Assembly: GCA_022828135.1 (NCBI GenBank)
Contig: JAJEJB010000048.1
Span: 50,418 to 114,417 of the forward strand
Source of the DNA: Acidimicrobiia bacterium
GTDB lineage: Bacteria > Actinomycetota > Acidimicrobiia > Acidimicrobiales > Aldehydirespiratoraceae
DNA: 64,000 bases
Reading direction: 5' to 3'
The position numbers and the translations under genes were made by a program. How positions within the stretch are numbered: position 1 is the first letter of the stretch; every line of letters starts with the position of its first letter. The notes beneath the pieces were generated by a model. That model did no database searches and was not told the DNA's origin. It worked only from the letters and a program-made list of their open reading frames with translations. Positions 51,499 through 60,319 of this stretch are shown here, in pieces.

Positions 51499-52455
51499 TC
51501 AGCCGCGGCGGGACTCGGCCAGCAGGCAGAGGATCTCGTACATGAGGGTGGCGCCCACCAGGGCGGTGTTGCCCGACGGGTCGAAGGGCGGGGCCACCTC
51601 CACCACGTCGCCGCCGATCAGGTTCATGTGCCGGAAGCACCGCAGCAGTGACAGGGCCTCCCGGGTGGTGATGCCGCCCACCTCCGGTGTGCCGGTGCCG
51701 GGCGCATAGACCGGGTCGAGGCCGTCCACGTCGAAGCTGATGTAGGTGGGGCCGTCGCCCACGACCCGTCTGGCCTCGGCGGCGGCTCCCGCCACGCCCA
51801 GTTCCTCGAACTCCTCGATGAACATGACACGCATGCCCGCGCTCTGGGAGAACTCCCAGCCGTCGCCCCAGTTCTGGGCGCCCCGGATGCCGATCTGGAT
51901 GCATCGGGCCGGATCGAGCAGCCCGTCCTCGGCGGCCAGGCGGAAGGGGGCGCCGTGGTGGAACTTCTCACCCCGGAACGGACCCCACGTGTCGGTGTGG
52001 GCGTCGATGTGGATCATCCCTATCGGGGCCTGCGGGCTGGCCAGGGCACGGAAGATCGGGTATGTGATCGAGTGGTCGCCCCCGGCCGCCAGCGGCACCG
52101 CCCCAACGTCGACGATCCGGCGGGTGAAGGCCTCGATGTCGTCGGTGGCCGCGGCGTTGTCGAACACTCGCGAGAAGCGCACGTCGCCGACATCGGCCAC
52201 CCGGGCCTCGTCGAAGGGGTTGACCCCGGTGGCGTGGTTGATGGCCCGCATCAGCGACGACTGGTTGCGGATCTCGCGGGGGCCGTGGCGGGCACCGGGT
52301 CGGTTGGTCACCCCGCCGTCGAAGGGCACCCCGAACATGGCGATGTCCACGCCGTCGAGATCGGGCACGTAGGGGGCCCGCATGAAGGTGGCGATCTCGG
52401 AGTAACGGGGCTCGTAGAGAGGGTCGTCCCCGACGTCGATGCCGCGTGCAGCCAT
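51499..52455 (-). CDS. Ureohydrolase (agmatinase/arginase family)
   Basis: 318 residues with the complete binuclear manganese site: GGDHSIT, IDAHTDTW and SFDVDGLDP. GTGTPEVGGITTRE is typical of the agmatinase/guanidinobutyrase branch. It hydrolyses a guanidino compound to urea and an amine. The N-terminus MAARGIDVGDDPLYEPRYS resembles guanidinopropionase/guanidinobutyrase entries more than arginase. It lies 11 bases downstream of the C45-family gene in a likely operon with P450 and flavin monooxygenase. Exact substrate uncertain. Confidence 0.88.
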   Translation of the reverse strand: MAARGIDVGDDPLYEPRYSEIATFMRAPYVPDLDGVDIAMFGVPFDGGVTNRPGARHGPREIRNQSSLMRAINHATGVNPFDEARVADVGDVRFSRVFDNAAATDDIEAFTRRIVDVGAVPLAAGGDHSITYPIFRALASPQAPIGMIHIDAHTDTWGPFRGEKFHHGAPFRLAAEDGLLDPARCIQIGIRGAQNWGDGWEFSQSAGMRVMFIEEFEELGVAGAAAEARRVVGDGPTYISFDVDGLDPVYAPGTGTPEVGGITTREALSLLRCFRHMNLIGGDVVEVAPPFDPSGNTALVGATLMYEILCLLAESRRG

Positions 52456-52465
52456 GGCGCGAAGG

Positions 52466-53527
52466 CTAGGCCCCGGCCCCTGGGCGGGACTGCATCCGGT
52501 AGGTGACCAGCTCGTCGGTGTCGAGGGGTCCGGGGGCGTAGTGGCACACCGGCTCGTCGCCCAGCTCGAAGATAATGGTGCCGACGCTCATCTTGGTCCC
52601 GGGGCCGGTCCGGCTCTGGCACACCGGCCCGCCCGCATACATCGCAGCCAGGTCCTCGACGGTCGAGTCGGGTCGCACCCGCTCTTCGAGCTGGCGCAGC
52701 CGGGCCACGGAGTGGTCGAAGCGCCTATGGGGGTGAACAGGCTCCTGGACCAGAGCGTGATTGGTGTGCAGCGCCCGGCCGTCGTCCGCCGACACCGCCA
52801 GCGCTTCCGAGGAGACCTCCACCGCGGCTGAACGGTCGCGGGAGCCGATCACGAAGCTGTTGCCGCTGGCGATGGGCACCCGGTCCAGCAGCGCCAGCGC
52901 CTCATCCACGGTGGTGCAGCGCAGCAGCATCGGAACCAGCAGTCCGGAGGCGACGCCCGAGGTGCTGTGGGGAAGCTGGCTCAGAGTGGTGATGCCCACC
53001 GCCAGCACGTCGCTGTTGACCCCGTTGAGCGCCAGCAGGCCCGCCAGCGACGGCACCAGGATCTCCAGCCCGGACGGGTCCAGGTAGCGCAGCATCACCT
53101 GGGTGCCGTCGCAGTGGCGGTCCAGATCCTGGGTCTGGGCGACGATGCCCCGGCCTTGGTGGTGGACGGCCAGCGCGCTGCAGCGTTCGCGCCCGTCGAC
53201 CGCCGCGCCGGAGGACCGGGCCTCAGCGTCGTCGAGGTACCACCAGCACTCGTCGATGAGCTGCCACGCGAACATCGTCTCGAAGTCCTGGCCGGACCCC
53301 TCGGCGATGCCGGCGACCTCCGCCATCAGATTGGGGGCGTGGGCCTCGCCCGCGGCCCGCAGCCTGGTTCGAGCGGCAATCTCCATAACGAACGCGTGCG
53401 GGTCGGTGCGGGGAGCCAGATGTTCGAACCAGGCGCCGATCGCGGCGGCGATCAGGCCGCGCAGCTCCTCGCCGTGCTGGCGGCCCCGATCCCGGGGAGC
53501 GCCGCTGAGGTTGAGTTCGGGGATCAT
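52466..53527 (-). CDS. Peptidase C45-like autoproteolytic acyltransferase/hydrolase
   Basis: 353 residues of the isopenicillin N acyltransferase/C45 Ntn-hydrolase family. The self-cleavage nucleophile is Cys116 in DGRERCSALAV, after which the beta chain would begin with Cys at its N-terminus. Later SGNSFVIGSRDR and LHTNHAL match the family core. Family members cleave or transfer acyl groups on amides. The ATG overlaps the P450 stop (ATGA). Likely acts on an amide-linked product of the P450 or flavin monooxygenase. Confidence 0.8.
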   Translation of the reverse strand: MIPELNLSGAPRDRGRQHGEELRGLIAAAIGAWFEHLAPRTDPHAFVMEIAARTRLRAAGEAHAPNLMAEVAGIAEGSGQDFETMFAWQLIDECWWYLDDAEARSSGAAVDGRERCSALAVHHQGRGIVAQTQDLDRHCDGTQVMLRYLDPSGLEILVPSLAGLLALNGVNSDVLAVGITTLSQLPHSTSGVASGLLVPMLLRCTTVDEALALLDRVPIASGNSFVIGSRDRSAAVEVSSEALAVSADDGRALHTNHALVQEPVHPHRRFDHSVARLRQLEERVRPDSTVEDLAAMYAGGPVCQSRTGPGTKMSVGTIIFELGDEPVCHYAPGPLDTDELVTYRMQSRPGAGA

Positions 53528-54756
53528 CGCAGCGCCAGTCTGCACGGCAGCGGCCGGTCGGGGGCGAATGACAGCGCGAATTCCCGGCCCCACGGTGCTT
53601 CGGGGTCGAGCATCTCGTGGTCGAAGCGGGCGGTGAAGCGCCCGACGGCCTCGGTTGCCTCCAGCAGGGCGAAGTGGCTGCCCACGCAGAACTTGGGGCC
53701 GGTCAGGAACGGGAAATAGGCCCGGCGGTTGAGGTGCAGCCGGCTGTGGTCGGCCCACCGGTCCGGGAGGAACCCGGAGGCGTTCTCGAAGTGGTGCTCG
53801 TCCCGGTAGATCACGTACTCGGGGATCAGCACTTCCCAGCCTGCGGGCAGGGTGAACCCGCCGGCATCGAAGTCGGCGACGATCGCCCGGTTGGTCACAT
53901 GCACCGGCGGGTAGAGCCGCAGGGTCTCGTCGACGATGTGTCGGGGCTCGCAGCTCCGGGCGCCGGGGTTGCGGCCCAGCAGGTCGACCGCGAACGAGAT
54001 GGTGTTGGTCACCGTCTCGTGGCCGGCCAGGATCAGCGTGACCGCCTCGTCGCGGACGCCGGCGCCGTCCAGCGGCGGGTCGGGCTCGGCGGACGCGGCC
54101 ACGAGCACGCCGATCATGTCCTGGCCGGGGTCGGCCCGGTCGCGGGTCGCAATGACCGAGTCGATCAGGGTGTGCAGGTCGGCGATGGCCGAGCGGAACG
54201 ACTCGGGCTCGTTGGCCAGGTCCTCGTTGGCCGGGTCGGACTCGGCCCAGGCGTGGATCTCCTCCACCGCCCGGTCGATCACCGCCACCGCCTCGGCGGT
54301 CAGGTCCGTGCTGAACAGGAGGTCGGCCACCACCCGCAGCGTGAGCCGGCGCGCCGCGGGGTACAGGTCGAACTCCTCGGCCACCGGCCAGGACCCGAGC
54401 TCGTCGTCGATGATGGCCGTCATCCGCTCCCGGAACCGGTCCACCGAGCGGGCTCCGAGCGGCTTGACGATGCGGCGCCGGCGGGGATGCCAGGTTGGCC
54501 AGTGGTAGTTGGTGAGGATGCCCGAGCCGGTGGCGTGGCTCAACCGCTCGAACACCGGAGCCATGCCGACGTGCTGGAGCTTGTCGGCCAGCACCCGGTA
54601 GATCGAGTCGAGGTCGTACAGCACCGCGGTGCGCACCCCGGCGAGGTCGATGGCCACCGCGTCGCCGTGTCGCTGCAGTCCGCGCAGGTAGCCGAACATG
54701 TCGGCGGCCAGCGCGTCGAACTGGTCGCCGTCCGGCCCGGCGCTCAGCTCAACCAT
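53524..54756 (-). CDS. Cytochrome P450
   Basis: 410 residues. I-helix oxygen-binding ILAGHETVTNT, ExxR in DETLRLYPP and heme Cys357 in FLTGPKFCVGSH confirm a bacterial P450. The heme loop has FxxGPKxCxG, closer to the CYP102/eukaryote-like group than to the usual HxCxG of actinobacterial CYPs. It overlaps the flavin monooxygenase stop by 8 bases. No ferredoxin or reductase is adjacent. Confidence 0.93.
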   Translation of the reverse strand: MVELSAGPDGDQFDALAADMFGYLRGLQRHGDAVAIDLAGVRTAVLYDLDSIYRVLADKLQHVGMAPVFERLSHATGSGILTNYHWPTWHPRRRRIVKPLGARSVDRFRERMTAIIDDELGSWPVAEEFDLYPAARRLTLRVVADLLFSTDLTAEAVAVIDRAVEEIHAWAESDPANEDLANEPESFRSAIADLHTLIDSVIATRDRADPGQDMIGVLVAASAEPDPPLDGAGVRDEAVTLILAGHETVTNTISFAVDLLGRNPGARSCEPRHIVDETLRLYPPVHVTNRAIVADFDAGGFTLPAGWEVLIPEYVIYRDEHHFENASGFLPDRWADHSRLHLNRRAYFPFLTGPKFCVGSHFALLEATEAVGRFTARFDHEMLDPEAPWGREFALSFAPDRPLPCRLALR

Positions 54757-56197
54757 CGATCAGGTCCTGGGGCCGGTAGGGGATCGGGGTCAGCGAGCCG
54801 TGCGAGGGCATCGACAACGGGCGGGGATTGTCGAGCCAGCCGTCGATGTCGATCTGCTCGGGAGCCTTGAAGTCGCCCGGATGGGCCAGCGGCTCGTACC
54901 CGAGGCTGTCGGCCAACTCCTCGCAGTACCGGTCGAGGGCGGCCGCGTTCACGTAGTTGAGATGGCCGGGCTTCTGGTAGTAGCTGTAGCCGCCGCTCAG
55001 GTCGGGCTCGGGTCCCTTGATGATGCCGCGCATCCGCGCCCAGCGCGACGGGTCGTGCTGCTGGTCGCGGATGTGGTTGGCGATCAGGTCGGCGGACGCG
55101 GCCAGCGCCCAGTAGCCGCCGGCGGCGAGGTTGGCCGGGCCCAGCACCATCATCTGCGGGTGACGGCGATGGAACATCCAGATGAACAGGTCATTGTCGG
55201 CGTCGTGGCTGGAGATCCGGCAGTGCTCGGCGTCCACGAACGGCACCCGGTCCAGGTAGCCGGTGGCCCAGATGATCAGGTCGATGTCCTCACTGGTGCC
55301 GTCGATGAAGTGCACCGTGGGGCCGTCGAACCGCTCGATCTCGGGGCGGGACAGGAGGTCGCCGTGGGACAGGTGGTGCAGGATCTGGTCGTTGAGGATG
55401 GGATGGTGCGACAGCGGCTGATGGTCGGGCGTGCCGAACCCCACCCGGCCGACGTCTCCGACGTGGATCTCCAGGAAGCGCCGGAGCCGCTCCTGACTAG
55501 ACACCGAGTTGATGGCGAAGCAGTCGAGGGGGATGCCCCCGATCAGCTTCGGGAAGAACCAGTAGGCCCGCCGGGTGGAGATAACCGCCCGGTCGGCCGT
55601 GATGGCGGCGTCCACCGTGATGTCCACCGCGGAGTTGCCCGCGCCGACGACCATCACCCGCTTGCCCCGGAATTCCGAGGCTCGCTTGTAGGTCTGGCTG
55701 TGGTGGGCCTCGCCGTCGAAAGTTCCTGGATAGGTCGGGACGTTGGGCACCCGCTGGAAGCCGGGGCAGGCCACCAGCCCCCGGTAGCGGCGGACCTCGC
55801 CGGCGGCCAGCGTGACATCCCAGCACTCGCCTTCGCCGGTCTCGACCGGGACGGCCCGCTCGACCCGGGAATCGAAGGTGTAGTGGCGGGCCAGGCCGTG
55901 GTGGGCGGCCCACGCGTGTATGTAGTCGCGTATCTCCCACCAGCGGGGGTAGGTGGGGTAGTGGTCGGGCATGGGCAAGTCGGCCCAGCCCGAGCGGGCC
56001 GCGGAGGAGATGAAGTGGGCCGACTCGTACATCCCGCTGCCGGGGTTGTCCATGTTCCACATGCCGCCGACCGTCGGCCCGGCCTCGATTCCCTCGAAGG
56101 CCACGCCGGCTTGCCACAGCGCCAGCGACACCGAAAGGCCCGACGGCCCGGCACCGACGACCAGCCATCGATCAGTGCGGTCATCGGGCTGGGTCAC
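54749..56197 (-). CDS. Flavin-containing monooxygenase / Baeyer-Villiger-type oxidase
   Basis: 482 residues. FAD-binding GAGPSG (15-20), the FMO/BVMO-type fingerprint FDGEAHHSQTYK, NADPH-binding GAGNSAVD, and the ATG-type motif IIWATGYLD. These are the marks of class B flavin monooxygenases, which oxygenate nitrogen, sulfur or ketones. GTG start. It shares a 30-base divergent promoter gap with the rightward SDR at 56228. First gene of the operon flavin monooxygenase-P450-C45-ureohydrolase. Confidence 0.9.
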   Translation of the reverse strand: MTQPDDRTDRWLVVGAGPSGLSVSLALWQAGVAFEGIEAGPTVGGMWNMDNPGSGMYESAHFISSAARSGWADLPMPDHYPTYPRWWEIRDYIHAWAAHHGLARHYTFDSRVERAVPVETGEGECWDVTLAAGEVRRYRGLVACPGFQRVPNVPTYPGTFDGEAHHSQTYKRASEFRGKRVMVVGAGNSAVDITVDAAITADRAVISTRRAYWFFPKLIGGIPLDCFAINSVSSQERLRRFLEIHVGDVGRVGFGTPDHQPLSHHPILNDQILHHLSHGDLLSRPEIERFDGPTVHFIDGTSEDIDLIIWATGYLDRVPFVDAEHCRISSHDADNDLFIWMFHRRHPQMMVLGPANLAAGGYWALAASADLIANHIRDQQHDPSRWARMRGIIKGPEPDLSGGYSYYQKPGHLNYVNAAALDRYCEELADSLGYEPLAHPGDFKAPEQIDIDGWLDNPRPLSMPSHGSLTPIPYRPQDLIDG

Positions 56198-56227
56198 GGT
56201 GCTGCACGGTAGCTATGGTGCCCTCTT

Positions 56228-57046
56228 GTGCCGTCACCGGAGGAGCCTGCCCTGTTCTCCCTAGCCGGCAAGGTGGCGGTGGTCACCGGGGCCGCCTCGG
56301 GCATCGGCCTGGCCACCGCCCGGCGGTTCGCAGCCGCGGGCGCGACGGTGGTGCTGAGCGACATCAATGACGCCACCGACGAGGCCTCCGACCTCGGGGC
56401 GGACTTCCTGGCGGTCGACGTGTCCGAGGAGGACTCGGTCGCCTCTTTGGTGGCCTCAGTGGTCGAGGCCCACGGCCGCCTCGACGTGATGGTCAACAAC
56501 GCGGGGGTGCTGCTCACGGCCAAGGGGATCGACGCAGACTCCACCGACGACGTCCGGCGCATGATCGACGTGAACCTGTTCGGGGTCCTGTTCGGCATGA
56601 GGCACGCGTCGCGGGCCATGGGCCCCGGCGGCGCCATCGTCAACACCGCCTCCATGGCCGGGATCGTGGGCTTCCCGGGTCTCAGCGCCTACGGGGCCTC
56701 CAAGTGGGGCGTGGTGGGGCTAACCCGGCACGCAGCTGTGGAGCTGGGTCCTCTCGGTATCAGAGCAAACTGCGTCTGCCCGACCGGGGTCGCTACCCCC
56801 ATGGTGGGCAGCGACCTCGACCACTGGGCGGTCCGGTCGCAAGTGCTGGCCCACCAGCACACCGACCGGCTCGCCACTGTCGACGATGTGGCGGCCGCCA
56901 TCCACTACCTGGCCTCCGACGACGCGTCCATGGTCAACGGCCACGCCCTGTGGGTCGACGGCGGGCTGGGCGCCGGCATGAGCATCGAGATGATCGAGGC
57001 CGCTGTCGGCGGGTCCATCCGCGACGGCACCGCCATCATCGAATGA
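56228..57046 (+). CDS. Short-chain dehydrogenase/reductase (SDR)
   Basis: 272 residues. TGAASGIGLAT, VNNAGVL, NTASMAG then YGASK, and a typical DGGLGAG ending plus a 20-residue tail. GTG start; the divergent gap to the flavin monooxygenase is only 30 bases, so the promoters overlap. Followed 24 bases later by the SnoaL-like gene. Confidence 0.87.
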   Translation: MPSPEEPALFSLAGKVAVVTGAASGIGLATARRFAAAGATVVLSDINDATDEASDLGADFLAVDVSEEDSVASLVASVVEAHGRLDVMVNNAGVLLTAKGIDADSTDDVRRMIDVNLFGVLFGMRHASRAMGPGGAIVNTASMAGIVGFPGLSAYGASKWGVVGLTRHAAVELGPLGIRANCVCPTGVATPMVGSDLDHWAVRSQVLAHQHTDRLATVDDVAAAIHYLASDDASMVNGHALWVDGGLGAGMSIEMIEAAVGGSIRDGTAIIE

Positions 57047-57070
57047 CGGCGATGACGTGAGAGAGCCCTC

Positions 57071-57541
57071 ATGACCGATCCCGACCTCCAGCGGCTGCTC
57101 GACATCGAGGCCATCAAAGCGCTCAAGGCCCGCTACTGCTGGTACACCGACGACCCCGAGCAGTACCACCGCTTTCCCGAGCTGTTCACCGAGGATGCGG
57201 TGTTCATCGAGGAGCCGATCGACCATCTGGAGGGCCGCGACGCCATCTTCGAGTGGAACGAGGAGTACGCCCGTACCTGCGTGTGGTCGCGGCACTATGC
57301 GGTGGCTCCGCTCATCGAGGTCGACGGCGACACAGCCTCGGGCCGCTGGCAGGTCCTGCTCCTGTCGATCCAGCTCATCGACGGCGCCGAGCAGATGCTG
57401 TGGGCCGCGGGCACCTACACCGAGGAGTACCGCCGGGTTGACGGCCAGTGGCTGTTCTCGCGGGTCCATGCCGCCGGCCGCTGGATGACCAGCTTCGACG
57501 AGGGCCTGGTCGAGCACCTCACCCTCTTCGACCAACTCTGA
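57071..57541 (+). CDS. SnoaL-like (NTF2-fold) protein
   Basis: 156 residues with LLDIEAIKALKARYCWYTD at the N-terminus, the signature of the SnoaL_4/ring-hydroxylating-beta-like group, and VDGQWLFSRVHAAGRW near the C-terminus. The fold is used by hydratases, isomerases and dioxygenase small subunits. Paired with the SDR upstream. No Rieske alpha subunit is next to it, so it is unlikely to be a dioxygenase beta chain here. Confidence 0.8.
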   Translation: MTDPDLQRLLDIEAIKALKARYCWYTDDPEQYHRFPELFTEDAVFIEEPIDHLEGRDAIFEWNEEYARTCVWSRHYAVAPLIEVDGDTASGRWQVLLLSIQLIDGAEQMLWAAGTYTEEYRRVDGQWLFSRVHAAGRWMTSFDEGLVEHLTLFDQL

Positions 57542-57572
57542 GCGGTCGGCGGGAGCGCCGCTCGCCCGCGCT

Positions 57573-59207
57573 CTAGCCCAGGAAGCGGTCGAGGACGTTG
57601 CGGGTGATGGTCTCGACCTGGGTGTCGCCCACCGCCAGGGCGTGGCACCACTCGGTGGTTCCCGCGCAGAAGACCTCGCCTGCACCCTTGGACATGGCGG
57701 TGATGACCGCGCTGCCGTAACGGATGCGGTCGCGGTTCTCCGGGGTGTCTTCAGCGAAGAGCGCCTCGGCTGCGAAGGCCAGGTCGCCGTCGGCGATGGA
57801 GATCAGGTTCCCGGCCTGGCCGTGGTCCTCCTCCTCGAGCGTCACCGGAGTAAGGGCCAGAATCTCCAGTTCGTCCGGTGTGCCGTCGTCGCCGGTGGGA
57901 TAGGGGAGGCCCTGGTGGAACGTGTAGGCCACGCCGTCGGTCTCGTAGCCCACGAGCGGGACGTCGCCGCCGAGGATGTCTCCGTAGTACACGTCGGCCC
58001 CGTCGAAGGCCCAGTGGCCGGGCCGGTACACGATGAACCCGCCCGCCCCTCGGGGCGACAGGCCGGCCATGCGGGAGTACACGCCCCGGAAGCCGTTGGC
58101 GCCGAAGGTGGTGACCGGGGGCCGGTCGATGTAGTGGGCCTCGAACGCGCCGGTGCGCTGGTCGATGTCATCGCTGTGGCGCTTGGGGTCGGCGTGGGCC
58201 GCGTACTTGTGGCACACCTGGGTGCTCAGGCCTTCCTCCATGCGCACCTGCCACACGATGTTGCCGCCTAGGCGGGCGTAGCTGCCGCCCCGCTCGATGA
58301 ACCGGTCGAGGACGCTGCGGCCCGCGGCCGTCCAGTACTCGTCGTGGCCGGTGGTGACAACCGCCCGGTACCCGTCGAGCACGCCGGGGTCGCGGTCGAG
58401 ATCCCACTGCGACAGCAGCTCGGGCTCGTACCCGTTGGCCTCCAGCCACCGGAAGGTGAGCGCGTCGTAGCGGGCCCAGCCCGCTGCCACCGTCCACACC
58501 GAGTAGCCGTGGCTGATGGCCCAGTCCGCGGCCGGAACCCCCACGGCTGCGCCCACTGGCGGGGGTGGCTGGGCGATTCGGGGCGCTCCGACCGGGGTGC
58601 GGATCAGGCCTCTCGACCAGGGCCGATGGAAGCTGAGGCGGGGCTTGAAGCTCTTCTCCCGCACTTCCAGCGGATCGGCGGTGTGGTCGACGTACTCGTC
58701 GGAGAAGTAGCCGCAGCCGCCGCCCCAATCGTTGTACTCCTGCCACGTGTAGGTGGCCGCGACCATGGCCAGCTTCGAGCCGCGGCCCGGTTCGGCCGCA
58801 CGGAGCACGAAGAATGCGTCCTGCGTGACCTCCTGGCCGTCCCGCTCGCCCCGCAGCACCACGATGTAGCCGCCCGATGCCCAGCCCGCCGGGATCTCGA
58901 AGGCGGCGCCCTGGGTCCAGCCGCAGCCGTCCGAGACCACGTCGTCGGGGATCGGATGGCGGGCGCCCACCAGGCCGCCCTGCTCATACACCTTGTCGAA
59001 GGTGTGCCCGTCGCGCCATACCTCGAACCCCCAGTTGGCCGCGGACGTAGAGACGTGCAGGCCGACCGTCTCGCCGGGGGCGTAGCTGGGCCGGTCGGTG
59101 TAGCCCCAGATCGCCAGCGCCTCGGGGTCGGCTCCGGGGCCGTCGGCGGCGATGCGCTCGAGCCAGGTGAGCCATTGGCCCTCCGACGAGCCCCGCTCCG
59201 CGGTCAC
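57573..59207 (-). CDS. N,N-dimethylformamidase large-subunit-like protein
   Basis: 544 residues. A beta-sandwich N-terminal half (AIWGYTDRPSYAPGETVGLHVS) and a flavodoxin/GATase-like C-terminal domain with TTGHDEYWT and GAGEVFCAGTTEWCHAL, the layout of the DMFase large subunit. The small subunit gene is not visible nearby. DMFase uses a tyrosine-ligated iron to hydrolyse the amide of dimethylformamide; natural substrates of most homologues are unknown. It lies 37 bases downstream of the alcohol dehydrogenase gene on the same strand. Confidence 0.82.
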   Translation of the reverse strand: MTAERGSSEGQWLTWLERIAADGPGADPEALAIWGYTDRPSYAPGETVGLHVSTSAANWGFEVWRDGHTFDKVYEQGGLVGARHPIPDDVVSDGCGWTQGAAFEIPAGWASGGYIVVLRGERDGQEVTQDAFFVLRAAEPGRGSKLAMVAATYTWQEYNDWGGGCGYFSDEYVDHTADPLEVREKSFKPRLSFHRPWSRGLIRTPVGAPRIAQPPPPVGAAVGVPAADWAISHGYSVWTVAAGWARYDALTFRWLEANGYEPELLSQWDLDRDPGVLDGYRAVVTTGHDEYWTAAGRSVLDRFIERGGSYARLGGNIVWQVRMEEGLSTQVCHKYAAHADPKRHSDDIDQRTGAFEAHYIDRPPVTTFGANGFRGVYSRMAGLSPRGAGGFIVYRPGHWAFDGADVYYGDILGGDVPLVGYETDGVAYTFHQGLPYPTGDDGTPDELEILALTPVTLEEEDHGQAGNLISIADGDLAFAAEALFAEDTPENRDRIRYGSAVITAMSKGAGEVFCAGTTEWCHALAVGDTQVETITRNVLDRFLG

Positions 59208-59244
59208 GGCTGCGACCCGGGCCTCTCGAAGTGGCCGCGAGCCA

Positions 59245-60279
59245 CTACGGCATCACCATGACCTTGCACTGGTCGGTGGGCGTCCGCAGCGCCTCGAAGG
59301 CCTCCGGCAGGGCGTCGAGCCCGATGCGGTGCGAGATCATGGGAGTGGGGTCTATGCGCCCGGTGGCGATCATCTCCATGATGAACTCGTTGTCGGCCTT
59401 CGTGTAGACGCGGGCGGTGCGGACCTGCGGCTCCTTGAAGTATGCGAGCAGGTGGTCGAAGGAGTCCGGCTCCATGCACACGCCGCCGGTCACCACCGTC
59501 CCTTGGGGCCGGACAGCGGCGATGGCCGCGTTGAGCATGCCGGGTCGCCCCACCGCCTCGATCACCACGTCGGGCTCACCCCCGGTCAACTCCGCGAAGC
59601 GGGTGGCCACGTCGGTGTCGCCGTCGGCGTCGATGGCGTCGGTGGCGCCCAGGCGCAGGCCCAGCTCTCGGCGGTGCTCGACCCGCTCCGACACCACCAC
59701 CCGGCGAGCGCCGAAGAACCGGGCCCAGACGGTGATGGCCTGACCGATGGGGCCTCCTCCCAGGATCAGCACCCGGTCACCGATCTGCAGCGAGGCCTGG
59801 CGCACGCACACCAGCCCGGTGGCTAGCGGCTCGCACAGCGCGGCCACATCCATGGAGACGCCGTCGGGAACGGCCAGCAGGTCCGACAGCGACACGGTCA
59901 GGTACTCGGCGTAGGCGCCGTCGGGCTCGTCGGGGCCGAGCGCCCCGAACGTGAGCTGATCCGGGCATTCCTCGGGACGGTCGAGCAGGCACTGGGGACA
60001 GCGACCGCATGACCCGATCGGTATCGCGTACACCCGGTCACCCACCGTCCAGTTCCCGACCGGTTCGGGGCCGATCTCGACGATCTCGCCGGTCACCTCG
60101 TGGCCCAGCACCGCGCCCCGGCGGGCCAGGTCGCCCTCGGGGGTGGTGGCGTGCAGGTCCGAGCCGCACACCCCGCACGCCGACACCCTGATCACCGCCT
60201 GACCCGGGCCGGGTCGCGGATCGGGGATGTCGGCGATGCGCAGAGGCTGGCCGGGTGCGTCGTAGATGGCTGCTTTCAT
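59245..60279 (-). CDS. Zinc-dependent alcohol dehydrogenase (medium-chain family)
   Basis: 344 residues. Catalytic zinc ligands in CGVCGSDLHA and GHEVTGEI, the structural-zinc loop CGRCPQCLLDRPEEC with four Cys, and the cofactor motif GGGPIGQAI. It belongs to the sorbitol/threonine dehydrogenase-like branch. AAGGAG lies 10 bases before the ATG. In series with the VOC and Ldh2-like genes upstream. Confidence 0.9.
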   Translation of the reverse strand: MKAAIYDAPGQPLRIADIPDPRPGPGQAVIRVSACGVCGSDLHATTPEGDLARRGAVLGHEVTGEIVEIGPEPVGNWTVGDRVYAIPIGSCGRCPQCLLDRPEECPDQLTFGALGPDEPDGAYAEYLTVSLSDLLAVPDGVSMDVAALCEPLATGLVCVRQASLQIGDRVLILGGGPIGQAITVWARFFGARRVVVSERVEHRRELGLRLGATDAIDADGDTDVATRFAELTGGEPDVVIEAVGRPGMLNAAIAAVRPQGTVVTGGVCMEPDSFDHLLAYFKEPQVRTARVYTKADNEFIMEMIATGRIDPTPMISHRIGLDALPEAFEALRTPTDQCKVMVMP

Positions 60280-60319
60280 GTGGGGCAGTCTCCTTGTGGT
60301 CGTGAGGTCGGGTCGTGCA

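Noticed and set aside
57071..57541. SnoaL-like gene as a Rieske beta subunit
   Set aside because: No alpha-subunit gene is adjacent, and its neighbour is an SDR.
59230..59246. AGTGGC-N5-GCCACT inverted repeat as another TetR-type operator
   Set aside because: The core is GTGGC with a 5-base spacer, it overlaps a stop codon, and it does not fit TGGGT-N4-ACCCA. More likely a small 3'-end hairpin.
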